A program made the translations under genes and the position numbers. Shown here piece by piece: positions 10,632-19,274 of a DNA stretch of 64,000 nucleotides (positions are counted from its first letter, which is position 1; each line of letters opens with the position of its first letter). Source of the DNA: Gammaproteobacteria bacterium (lineage in GTDB: Bacteria; Pseudomonadota; Gammaproteobacteria; Steroidobacterales; Steroidobacteraceae). The stretch lies in the NCBI GenBank assembly GCA_004297335.1, contig SCUD01000015.1, positions 1 through 64,000 of the forward strand, read 5' to 3'. The notes beneath the pieces are model-generated. The model was not told the origin of the DNA. It saw only the letters and a list, made by a program, of their open reading frames with translations, and did no database searches.

Positions 10632-10741
10632 GCCGGCGGCTTTGGGCCGGATCGTGCCGAAGCCGGGGAATTTGCTCTACAATCCCCGGCAGTACCACGC
10701 AGCCTGGGGTTGGCTGCCCGAATCAGGGGGAGTTTTCGACT

Positions 10742-11257
10742 ATGCCGTTCCTGAAGCTTTCGGGCCTGCGGGCCCCCGGAATGGCCGCTGCGGCGGCCGT
10801 GGCGCTGGCTGCCTGCAGCGGTGGCGGTGGCAGCTCGAATGACAGCCTGCCGCTGATCCGCGCGTCCCTGTCCATCAAGAACGTGTCCCAGGGCGGGCGC
10901 TGTGACGGTATCCGCGTGCGCATGACGCCGAAGGAACTGATCGGCCCGGCGAACAAGTACGCGAACAACCGCATGATGGTCGCCGAGGTCGCGATGACCG
11001 GACCGACGGACGAGGGCGGCGCGCCGATGTGCAATGGCACCGGGCAGACGCTGCCGATGGCTCCCGGCAACTGGGAGTTCAGTGCACCGCTTGCCTCGGG
11101 CTCGGCCCAGTGCCAGCGCCACATCAAGGCCGACGGCGATCTGATGATCCAGTTCATCGACGGAATCGATGGCTGCAGCGGACCTCCGCCCGAGGCCGCT
11201 GCCCCGGAGACTGGTACCGAGGTCCCAGCGGCTGTGGAAGAACCGGCCGCCGGCTGA
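10742..11257 (+). CDS. Putative lipoprotein, hypothetical
   Basis: MPFLKLSGLRAPGMAAAAAVALAACSGGGGSS lipobox; own ATG at 10742; the upstream part of ORF 9158..11257 is out-of-frame glmS shadow. Confidence 0.7.
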   Translation: MPFLKLSGLRAPGMAAAAAVALAACSGGGGSSNDSLPLIRASLSIKNVSQGGRCDGIRVRMTPKELIGPANKYANNRMMVAEVAMTGPTDEGGAPMCNGTGQTLPMAPGNWEFSAPLASGSAQCQRHIKADGDLMIQFIDGIDGCSGPPPEAAAPETGTEVPAAVEEPAAG

Positions 11258-11281
11258 ATCCGGGTTCCGGGCAGGACCCAA

Positions 11282-11314
11282 GGGCCGGCACGGAGTCCCG
11301 TGCCGGCCCATTTT
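11282..11314 (+). terminator. Rho-independent terminator
   Basis: GGGCCGGCACGG-AGTC-CCGTGCCGGCCC (12-bp perfect stem, 4-nt loop) followed by ATTTTC, directly after the lipoprotein stop. Confidence 0.85.
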
Positions 11315-11319
11315 CTTGA

Positions 11320-12156
11320 GTGCGATTGAGCAACGACATCTCCACGCCATCGCGACTGCTGCTCGGACTGCTCGGCCGGGTCGCGCCCGGTTGCGCTGCC
11401 CGGCAGATGGCGAAGAGGATCTCCGATCCCGGAGGCCGCAATCCGCCGCAGTCCTGGGAGAGTGGGCCGGGTCCGGCCGGGCGCGAAGTCGAGCTGCTGC
11501 CGGGGCTCTATGCCTGGTGCTGGGGTGAGAGCGGTCCGGCGGTGCTCGCGGTCCACGGCTGGCGCGGCCGGCCGCGGCAGTTCCTGCCGCTCGCGGGGGC
11601 GCTGCTTGGGCACGGGTACCGGACTGTTGCGCTCGACCTGCCGGGCCACGGCCGGTCGGCTGGCCGGTACACCCCGCAGACACTCGGCAGGCTGATCGCG
11701 GAAGTCGCCAACCTCCTCGGACCGGTCCAGGGGGTCGTCGGCCATTCCTATGGCGGCGCGGTACTGGGCCCGGCACTGCTGCAGGGACTGGTGACTCCCC
11801 GCATCGTGCTGGTGGCGAGCCCCGCCCATATGTCGCGGGTGCCCCTGGCCCGTGCCCGGGATCTCGCCCCGCCACCACGGGTACTCGCTGCGTTCGCACG
11901 CATCCTGGACGAGCAGGCCGGCCGTCCGGCGCAGGAACTCGATCTCATCGCCGTCGCACCCGCCTGCGGACTGCCCGGACTGATCGTCCACGACCACGAC
12001 GACGAGGTGGTTCCGTTCGCGGAGGCGCAGGAGCTGGCGGCGCTCTGGCCCCAGGCACGCCTGATCGCCACGCGCGGACTCGGCCATCGTGACGTGCTCG
12101 CGGATCCGGCGGTGATCGCGGCCGTGGCTGGATTCATTGCGGGGCCCGGCCCGTGA
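11320..12156 (+). CDS. Alpha/beta-fold hydrolase
   Basis: 'AVLAVHGWRGRPRQFLPLAGALLGHGYRTVALDLPGHGRS', 'GVVGHSYGGAVLGPAL' nucleophile elbow; GTG start. Confidence 0.85.
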   Translation: MRLSNDISTPSRLLLGLLGRVAPGCAARQMAKRISDPGGRNPPQSWESGPGPAGREVELLPGLYAWCWGESGPAVLAVHGWRGRPRQFLPLAGALLGHGYRTVALDLPGHGRSAGRYTPQTLGRLIAEVANLLGPVQGVVGHSYGGAVLGPALLQGLVTPRIVLVASPAHMSRVPLARARDLAPPPRVLAAFARILDEQAGRPAQELDLIAVAPACGLPGLIVHDHDDEVVPFAEAQELAALWPQARLIATRGLGHRDVLADPAVIAAVAGFIAGPGP

Positions 12157-13121
12157 AGCTGCGGTTCGCCCGCTGGCTGCCCGCGCTCGCGTCGCTGGCC
12201 GTGATCGTCCTCGCCGGGGGCGTGCTGTGGCGCGAAGTCCGCCACGTGCGTCCCGGCGCAATCATGGCGAGCTTTGCGACCATACCCGCACAGGCACTGG
12301 TGCTCGCTGGCCTCGGCACCGCAGTCGCGTGGCTGGCGCTCGCGCTCTACGAGATCCGGATGCTGCGCTACCTGCGGCCAACCACGGGCTGGCGCCGGCC
12401 GTTCGTCACGGCGCTGATCGCCTATCCGGTGGGCCACGCGGTCGGCTTCGGCGCATTTTCCGGTGGCGCGATCCGCTATCGGTTGTACACGGCGGCGGGA
12501 TTCAGCGCGGCCGACATCGGCAAGCTGATCCTGCTCTCGGTGATGCCCTATGGAGCCGGGGTCGGACTGCTCGCCGGCGCCGCGCTGCTCGCCGATCCGG
12601 CGACGACCGCCGCAGCGCTGCGGCTCGAACCCCACATCCTGCTGGTGATCGGAATTGTGCTGCTGCTGCTGCAGGTCCTGTACGCAGCGCTCGTTGCCGC
12701 GCGGGTGCGCCCGCTCGGCCGGCTGCTGCCGAGCTTCGAACTGCCATCGCCACGCCTGACCGCGGCCCAGTACCTGCTCGGCCTGATCGAGGTGCTGGGC
12801 GCAATCGCGACGCTCTACGTGCTGCTGCCGCCGGGAGCCGAGATCGGGTTTGCGACCTTCACCGCGGTCTACATCGCCGCGGTCCTGGCCGGTGCACTGT
12901 CGGGCGTGCCCGCGGGACTCGGGGTCTTCGAGTCCGTGTTGTTCCTGGCATTCCCGCAGCTGCCGGCCGAGACGCTGCTCGGCACGGTGCTCGCCTACCG
13001 ACTGGTCTATGAACTGATTCCGTTCGTGTTCGGCCTGCTGCTGCTGCTGGCCTACGAGGCCTGGGCCCCGGGAGGCGGGTCTACGGGTGGGCGGATCCGG
13101 TCGACTGCGGCGCCACCGTGA
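12153..13121 (+). CDS. Lysylphosphatidylglycerol synthase/MprF N-terminal-type (UPF0104-like) membrane protein
   Basis: Polytopic protein; 'FVTALIAYPVGHAVGFGAFSGGAIRYRLYTAAGFSAADIGKL' and 'GVPAGLGVFESVLFLAF' motifs of MprF flippase domain; no C-terminal synthase domain. Confidence 0.8.
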   Translation: MKLRFARWLPALASLAVIVLAGGVLWREVRHVRPGAIMASFATIPAQALVLAGLGTAVAWLALALYEIRMLRYLRPTTGWRRPFVTALIAYPVGHAVGFGAFSGGAIRYRLYTAAGFSAADIGKLILLSVMPYGAGVGLLAGAALLADPATTAAALRLEPHILLVIGIVLLLLQVLYAALVAARVRPLGRLLPSFELPSPRLTAAQYLLGLIEVLGAIATLYVLLPPGAEIGFATFTAVYIAAVLAGALSGVPAGLGVFESVLFLAFPQLPAETLLGTVLAYRLVYELIPFVFGLLLLLAYEAWAPGGGSTGGRIRSTAAPP

Positions 13122-13701
13122 TCTGCAGCCGCCCCCGGCGTGACGGCGGAACGACGGCGTCGCCGCGCTGCTCGAGCCAGGCAAGCGTGGCAGGAGTCAG
13201 CAGGTCATTCTCGCGCCGGCCCTCGGGCAGCGGGCCGAGCAGCGCTGCCGGCGTGAACACGACGAGGTAGCGCCCGCGCTCCGTTGCCGGGTCCACGGTC
13301 ATGGTGGTCGCGAGCCCGGTCTCGCCGCCCGGCGTGGCGAGCGCCGTCTCGACCCTCAGGTTGTCGAGTCCCGTGAGTCGCAGGACGATGAAGGTCTCAT
13401 CGAGCACGGCCATCACCGGATAGAACACGGTACCAGGGGCTGCTGCATTGAACAGGCTCTTGACCCGGACCTGGTAAGGCACGGTCGCGCGCGGCAGTTC
13501 AAAGGCGGTGAACGGGCTCGCGCCGCTCTGGAACTGGAAGACCGGGCTCCCCCGATCGATGCGGACCTCGACCTGGCCGCGCTCCGGCAGGGTCTGGAAC
13601 GGAAACGCCGCCGGGTCCTCGCAGCAGGCGGGCACCACCGCGGCGCCGGCCGTGCAACCGGCCAGGGCCATCACACCGCAACACAGGAGAATTGCGCGCA
13701 T
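13081..13701 (-). CDS. MalM-like lipoprotein
   Basis: Lipobox 'MRAILLCCGVMALAGC'; 'FQTLPERGQVEVRIDRGSPVFQFQSGASPFTAFELP' resembles the MalM family N-terminus. Confidence 0.65.
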   Translation of the reverse strand: MRAILLCCGVMALAGCTAGAAVVPACCEDPAAFPFQTLPERGQVEVRIDRGSPVFQFQSGASPFTAFELPRATVPYQVRVKSLFNAAAPGTVFYPVMAVLDETFIVLRLTGLDNLRVETALATPGGETGLATTMTVDPATERGRYLVVFTPAALLGPLPEGRRENDLLTPATLAWLEQRGDAVVPPSRRGRLQITVAPQSTGSAHP

Positions 13702-13793
13702 CCATGGATTCTCGCAGACGTGCCGGCCCGGCGGAAACAGAATCGTCCGGAAATGCGCGAGCCCGTGGACTAAAATACAACTTTCCTTCGGGA

Positions 13794-15983
13794 ATGATCA
13801 CGATGCCGAGTCCTGTCGCCTGCCGCTGGTCCGGCGCCGCCAGCGCCGGCATCCTGTGCCTGATGCTGACGGCCTGCGCCACGAGCGGCGGGCCGCGTAC
13901 GGAGCCCACGAGCATGCCGACCACCGCACCCGTTCCACCGGCGGCAGCCCGGCGGCCGCACGAGGTCGTATCCCCGCAGGGGACCCGCGTCGACGAGTTC
14001 TACTGGCTGCGCGACGACACGCGGGCCGACCCGGAGGTGATCGCCTACCTTGAGGCCGAGAACGCCTACAAGAAGGCGATGACGGCACAGCTGCAGCCGC
14101 TGGAGGACCGGATCTACGAGGAGATCGTCGGCCGCATCAAGCAGGACGACAGCAGCGTCCCCTACCGGCGCCGCGGTTTCCATTACTACCACCGCTTCGA
14201 GACGGGCCGGGAATATCCGGTCTATGCCCGCCGCTCCGTCAGTCCGGAGGCGCCGGAGCAGCTGATGCTGGATGCGAACCAGCTGGCGCAGGGGCATGAG
14301 TACTACCAGGTCGCGACGCTGGCGATCGCGCCCGATGATCGCCTGCTCGCGTACGCCGAGGACATCGTCGGCCGGCGGCAGTACCGCCTGCGCTTCAGGG
14401 ATCTGGCCACCGGCGCGACGCTGCCTGAGGTGATCGAGAACGTCGAGGCAGCCATTGCCTGGACGGCCGACAGCGCGAGCGTCCTGTATGTCGAGAAGCA
14501 CCCGGAGACGCTGCTCGGCTACCGGATCCGGCGGCACCGCCTCGGCAGCGATCCGGCCGCGGACCCGCTGGTCTACGAACAGGACGATCCGAGCTTCTAC
14601 CTGGACGTCAGCACGACGAAGGACGAGCGCTACCTGATGATCACCGCGCAAAGCACGGTGTCCACCGAGTTGCGCTATGCGCGTGCCGACGATACGGAAC
14701 TGCGCTTCCAGGTGTTCCTGCCGCGCGAGCGCGACCACGAGTACGACGCCGATCATCTGGACGGGCGCTGGATCATCCGCAGCAACTGGCAGGCGCCGAA
14801 CTTCCGGTTGCTGGAGGCGAAGGTCGGCGACGAAGGTGACCGCGGCAACTGGCGCGAACTGCTGGCGCACCGCGAGGATGCCTTCATCCACGGTTTCGAT
14901 CTGTTCCGCGATTTCCTCGCGATCGAGGAACGGTCGGACGGGCTGCGCAAGATCCGCATCCGGCCCTGGCAGGGCGGCTCCGGGGACTTCTTCATCACCG
15001 CGGACGAACCGGCCTACACCGCCGTGCTCGGCGACAACCACGAGCTCGACACCGCGGTCGTGCGCTACGAATACACCTCACCGGCGACCCCGGATACCAC
15101 CTATGACTACGACGTGCGCACCGGGGCGAAGACCCTGCTGAAGCGCATGCCGGTGCTGGGCGACTTCGACCCGGCCAACTACGCGACCGAGTACCTGTGG
15201 GTCACCGCGAGGGACGGCGCGAAGGTGCCCGTGTCGCTGGTATACCGGCGCGACTTCGAGCGCAACGGCAGTGCGCCGCTGGTGCAGTACGGCTACGGCG
15301 CCTATGGTATTTCGATGGATCCACGGTTCTCGATCGCACGCCTGTCGCTGCTGGACCGCGGCTTCGTGTGGGCGATCGCCCACGTCCGCGGTGGCCAGGA
15401 GCTGGGCCGGCGCTGGTACGAGCAGGGCCGGCTGCAGCACAAGATCAACACCTTCACCGACTTCATCGATGTCACGCGCCATCTGGTGCGCGAGGGTTAT
15501 GCCGATGCGCGGCGTGTCGCTGCGATGGGCGGCAGCGCCGGGGGCCTGCTGATGGGCGCAATCGCCAACATGGCGCCCGCTGACTACCACGCGATCGTCG
15601 CCCAGGTGCCGTTCGTGGATGTCGTGACGACGATGCTCGACGAGAGCATCCCGCTGACGACCAACGAGTTCGACGAGTGGGGCAATCCCAAGCTGCAGCC
15701 CTGGTACGACTACATGCTTTCGTACTCACCGTACGACAATGTCCGCGCGCAGGACTATCCGGCGATCCTGGTGACGACCGGGCTGTGGGACAGCCAGGTG
15801 CAGTACTACGAGCCGGCCAAGTGGGTGGCGCGCCTGCGCGCGCGCAAGTCCGATGCGAATCCGCTGCTGTTCCGCACGACGATGGAGGCCGGCCACGGCG
15901 GCAAGTCCGGCCGCTTCCAGCGCTACCGGGAGATCGCCGAGGAGTTCACGTTCCTGATCGATCAGGCCGGGATCCGGCAGTAG
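13794..15983 (+). CDS. S9-family serine peptidase (oligopeptidase B / prolyl oligopeptidase), lipoprotein
   Basis: 'RVDEFYWLRDDTRADPEVIAYLEAENAYKKAM', 'AAMGGSAGGLLMGAIANMAP' catalytic Ser motif, 'MEAGHGGKSGRFQRYREIAEEF' catalytic His; lipobox SAGILCLMLTAC. Confidence 0.93.
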   Translation: MITMPSPVACRWSGAASAGILCLMLTACATSGGPRTEPTSMPTTAPVPPAAARRPHEVVSPQGTRVDEFYWLRDDTRADPEVIAYLEAENAYKKAMTAQLQPLEDRIYEEIVGRIKQDDSSVPYRRRGFHYYHRFETGREYPVYARRSVSPEAPEQLMLDANQLAQGHEYYQVATLAIAPDDRLLAYAEDIVGRRQYRLRFRDLATGATLPEVIENVEAAIAWTADSASVLYVEKHPETLLGYRIRRHRLGSDPAADPLVYEQDDPSFYLDVSTTKDERYLMITAQSTVSTELRYARADDTELRFQVFLPRERDHEYDADHLDGRWIIRSNWQAPNFRLLEAKVGDEGDRGNWRELLAHREDAFIHGFDLFRDFLAIEERSDGLRKIRIRPWQGGSGDFFITADEPAYTAVLGDNHELDTAVVRYEYTSPATPDTTYDYDVRTGAKTLLKRMPVLGDFDPANYATEYLWVTARDGAKVPVSLVYRRDFERNGSAPLVQYGYGAYGISMDPRFSIARLSLLDRGFVWAIAHVRGGQELGRRWYEQGRLQHKINTFTDFIDVTRHLVREGYADARRVAAMGGSAGGLLMGAIANMAPADYHAIVAQVPFVDVVTTMLDESIPLTTNEFDEWGNPKLQPWYDYMLSYSPYDNVRAQDYPAILVTTGLWDSQVQYYEPAKWVARLRARKSDANPLLFRTTMEAGHGGKSGRFQRYREIAEEFTFLIDQAGIRQ

Positions 15984-16000
15984 CGCTGGCGGGCTGGGCT

Positions 16001-17797
16001 TCAGTCCGCCAGCTCGAAGTGCAGCCGCATCGCCACGCGCTGGTCCACCGGCACGCCGTTGCTGTGCACCGGCTCGTAGCGCCAGCGCGCGAGCGCATCG
16101 AGCGTCGCGCGGTCGAACACACCGGCCGGCTCGGCGGCGAGGATCCGCGGTTCACGCGTCGTGCCGTCGCGCGCCACCGTGAACTCGATTTCGATCCAGC
16201 CCTCCAGGCGCTGGAGCACGGCCCGCTCGGGATAGTCCGGGGATCGGAACCGCCGGCGCTGCAGCTGTGATTCCGGGACGATGGTCGGCGGTGGCGCGGC
16301 CGCCGGTTCCGCCGGCGTCGCCACGGGCTGCAGCACGACCGTGCTGATCGCCGCAGGTGCCGCGTCAGCCGAACTGCCGGCTGCCGGGATCAGCTCGACC
16401 TCGCGCTGGCCGGCGAGCCTTGCTGCCTGCAGGTCCGACCGCAGGCGCGCCAGCGCGGCGCGGTCGTGGTTCAGTGCAATCGCGTCATGGGTCCAGGCGC
16501 TCGCTGCCTCCAGGTGGCCCGCGGCCAGTTCGCGGCGCGCGTTGTTCTCGAGCAGCGCACCGAGCAGCTGGATTCCCTGGCGGATGCCGGGGTCGGCTGG
16601 ATCCAGCCGCCGACCGGCAAACAGGTAGGCATGGGCACTGTCGGCGCCGCCGACCAGGCGTCCGCTGGCCATGCGCTCACTGGCGAGCTGCACGAAGCTC
16701 TGCACGCGGCCGGCATCGCTGCGCGCGGCCCGGACATCCAGCGTGTGTCCGGCCTGCACGTCGGCCACGGTCGGCGTGCGTGGCGCCGTTGTCCGCCGGT
16801 TGCGCTCGCGCGCCAGTGTGGCGGTGAAGTCCGCCAGTCGCGGATGGTCTGGCTGCACGGAGCGCAAGGCATCGATCGCGCCGGCGAGCCCCGGAAGGTC
16901 GTTGTCAGCGCGGGCATGCTCGGCCTCGATCACGAACTGGTCGGCGATCCGCTCGATGCCACGCGTGGCGATCGGGTCGCCGGGATGCCGGGCCAGGACC
17001 GCACGATAGAGTTCGACGGCATTGCGCCCCGGCGGTTCGACGAGGCGCCCCTGGGACAAGGCGACGCCGGCGGCGTCGAGCAGGCGCAGCACGGCCGGAT
17101 CCTGGCCCGGGTCGGACTGGACCGCCGCTGACTGCGTACGCTCGGGCAGCAGCTCGCCGAGCTGGCGCCACGGCTTCCAGGTGACCAGCGCGGCGATGAT
17201 CGCGAGCAGCGGCAGCAGCAACAGGCTGCGGCGCAGGTAGCGGCGCAGGCGGGCCCGCTCGAGCCGGGGCAGCAGCAGGCGCAGACGAGACAGCTGCGGC
17301 CGCAGCGCCGCGATCAGCGGCAGGCCAGGCGCTGCCGCCGGGAGATCCGCGCCCTGCTGCTCGCGCCGCTGGGTCGCGTCGACGAAGTTGCGGATCCGCT
17401 CCGCGGAGGCGGGCTTGTGCAGGAAACGGAAGATCGCCCCCTGGGAAACCAGGTCGGCGAGGCCCGCTTCGTCGTCGCGCCGGCCGGCCACGATGATCGC
17501 GAGGTCGGGAAATTGCGCGTGAATCGTGCTGACCAGGGCGCGTGTGTCGTGGTCCGCCAGCGAGGCGTCGAGCAGCAGCACGGCGTTGCCGGCCGCGACG
17601 ACCAGGTCGGCTGCGTGGGTCACGTCGTCAGCCCGCCAGACGCGATGACTGCCGGCCAGCGAATCGCGCAGCAGCGAGGTCAGCGCCGGATCGCCGGACA
17701 GCACGATGACATTGGCGCCCGTGGGACGCTGGGGCGTCGTGGCCGCCATGTTAGTCGGCAGTCTGTTGCCGGAAGTCCGGATATTCATCGCTGTCAC
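16001..17797 (-). CDS. Membrane protein with degenerate receiver-like N-terminus, single TM, TPR-like region and TonB C-terminal domain
   Basis: N-term 'ANVIVLSGDPALTSLLRDSL...AVLLLDASL...FRFLHKPAS' (REC-like), TM 'RRSLLLLPLLAIIAALVTW', C-term 'PDYPERAVLQRLEGWIEIEFTVARDGTTREPRILAAEPAGVFDRATLDALARWRYEP' (TonB_C). Confidence 0.8.
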   Translation of the reverse strand: MTAMNIRTSGNRLPTNMAATTPQRPTGANVIVLSGDPALTSLLRDSLAGSHRVWRADDVTHAADLVVAAGNAVLLLDASLADHDTRALVSTIHAQFPDLAIIVAGRRDDEAGLADLVSQGAIFRFLHKPASAERIRNFVDATQRREQQGADLPAAAPGLPLIAALRPQLSRLRLLLPRLERARLRRYLRRSLLLLPLLAIIAALVTWKPWRQLGELLPERTQSAAVQSDPGQDPAVLRLLDAAGVALSQGRLVEPPGRNAVELYRAVLARHPGDPIATRGIERIADQFVIEAEHARADNDLPGLAGAIDALRSVQPDHPRLADFTATLARERNRRTTAPRTPTVADVQAGHTLDVRAARSDAGRVQSFVQLASERMASGRLVGGADSAHAYLFAGRRLDPADPGIRQGIQLLGALLENNARRELAAGHLEAASAWTHDAIALNHDRAALARLRSDLQAARLAGQREVELIPAAGSSADAAPAAISTVVLQPVATPAEPAAAPPPTIVPESQLQRRRFRSPDYPERAVLQRLEGWIEIEFTVARDGTTREPRILAAEPAGVFDRATLDALARWRYEPVHSNGVPVDQRVAMRLHFELAD

Positions 17798-17947
17798 GGT
17801 GCCGTCGGTCCTCGCCCCGGAGAGTCCTGTCCCTGCGCGATCGTCCCCGTCCGGACCCCATCGGGCCCCGGGCGGGGACGGGCGATATTCTTTGACAAAA
17901 TCCCCGGTGGTGAACGGGACACAGGTCGCGTTTCCCCGCTCCGGACC

Positions 17948-17961
17948 GTGATCCAGGTCAA
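17948..17961 (+). promoter_or_regulatory. Anr/FNR-like box candidate
   Basis: GTGATCCAGGTCAA matches TTGAT-N4-GTCAA at 9/10 defined positions; intergenic. Confidence 0.25.
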
Positions 17962-18208
17962 AAAACCCTTCCGGGTCCGCGACTTGTCCGGGGGCGACTG
18001 ACCTGGCCGCCGCAGGGGTCCATCGTCGTTGCTGGAACGCAACGCCGGGCCAACGGAGCTGGAATCATTCGAATTATGTGAACCTCGACAGGCGCCCCGT
18101 TTCCTGCTTATCTTGGCCCCCGTTGAAACCGGGTCGCCCGTCCCACAGAAAGCAAAAGAGCGCAGTTGGGTTACGGCGGGTGGCATTTGAGTTGGGGAGC
18201 TAGAGGGG

Positions 18209-18688
18209 GTGCACATGCCGGGGGTACCGAGCGTGCAACGACAGATCGCGTTTGTATCGAGCCTGCCGGCCGAGCATCATCATCAGCTCGAATTGTTGCT
18301 GTTTTTCAACGGCTGCCAGGATCGTGTGCGCAACGGCATCGTCACCGCGATCGATCGCTACGGTCCGCCCGAGATCCTGGTCGAGGGTGCGACGCTGCGC
18401 GTGCGCGTAGCCGGCCCCACCGAGGTCCAGTGCCTGTTCGCGATCGAGCGCGAGGGCAAGGTGTCGCGGCCGATCGGCGTGATCCTCTATCTGCGGGACA
18501 GCTTCGAACGCATCACCGTGCTGCACCTCGTCATCGACGAGGCCTACGCGGCCGGCGGGCCGCGGGCGCGCTACAACCTGCTGCTGCGTCTGGTGCAGGC
18601 GGTGCGCCGCGTGGCGCGCTGCACCTCCGGTATCCGGCACGTGGAGCTGCTGTACTCACAGCATCGCCCCCGCGCGGCCTATGCGTGA
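18209..18688 (+). CDS. Conserved hypothetical protein
   Basis: 159 aa ORF from GTG (alternative ATG 18215) with good coding character; stop overlaps next start. Confidence 0.65.
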   Translation: MHMPGVPSVQRQIAFVSSLPAEHHHQLELLLFFNGCQDRVRNGIVTAIDRYGPPEILVEGATLRVRVAGPTEVQCLFAIEREGKVSRPIGVILYLRDSFERITVLHLVIDEAYAAGGPRARYNLLLRLVQAVRRVARCTSGIRHVELLYSQHRPRAAYA

Positions 18689-19244
18689 TACGGGAACGTT
18701 GATCCGCACTGTTGCTGTGCTGTTCACTTTGCTGCTGCTGGCGGCTGCGCCGGCACGGTCGTCGTCGTCGTCGCGCGAGCAGCTCGACGCCGAGGTGAGC
18801 GAGGCCATCAGTACCCTCTACCGGCACTCGAGTGCCGCCAAGGACCTGGCCGGCCGGTCGGCCGGGATGCTGGTCTTTCCGCGGGTCATCAAGGGTGGTA
18901 TCGGCATCGGCGGCGAATACGGTGAGGGCGCGCTGCGGGTCGGTGGCCGCACCGTCGGCTACTACAACATCGTATCGGGATCGATCGGCTTCCAGCTCGG
19001 GCTGCAGCGCAAGAGCGAGGTCATCCTGTTCATGAACCGGCGCGAGCTCGACAAGTTCCGCAGGCGGGACGGCTGGAAGGCCGGGGTCGACGGCAGCGTG
19101 GCGCTCGCGACCCTTGGCGCTGGCGGGAAGATCGACACCGAGACCGCGAAGAAGCCGATCATCGGCTTCATCTATTCGAACCAGGGCCTGATGTACAACC
19201 TGACCTTCGAAGGCTCGAAGATCAGCGAGATCCGCAAGCGCTAG
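18681..19244 (+). CDS. SYLF/YSC84-domain lipid-binding protein
   Basis: 'AAKDLAGRSAGMLVFPRVIKGGIGIGGEYGEGALRVGGRTVGYYNIVSGSIGFQLGLQ' SYLF signature; signal peptide. Confidence 0.9.
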   Translation: MRDTGTLIRTVAVLFTLLLLAAAPARSSSSSREQLDAEVSEAISTLYRHSSAAKDLAGRSAGMLVFPRVIKGGIGIGGEYGEGALRVGGRTVGYYNIVSGSIGFQLGLQRKSEVILFMNRRELDKFRRRDGWKAGVDGSVALATLGAGGKIDTETAKKPIIGFIYSNQGLMYNLTFEGSKISEIRKR

Positions 19245-19274
19245 CCCCGCGTCGCCCGCAGCCACCGGCGACGT

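Noticed and set aside
9158-10741. N-terminal part of the 699-aa ORF ending at 11257
   Set aside because: Out-of-frame with glmS and the methyltransferase; only the segment from ATG 10742 is a credible gene.
17892-17920. TTGACA at 17892 as a sigma70 promoter
   Set aside because: No acceptable -10 hexamer at 16-18 nt spacing on the plus strand.
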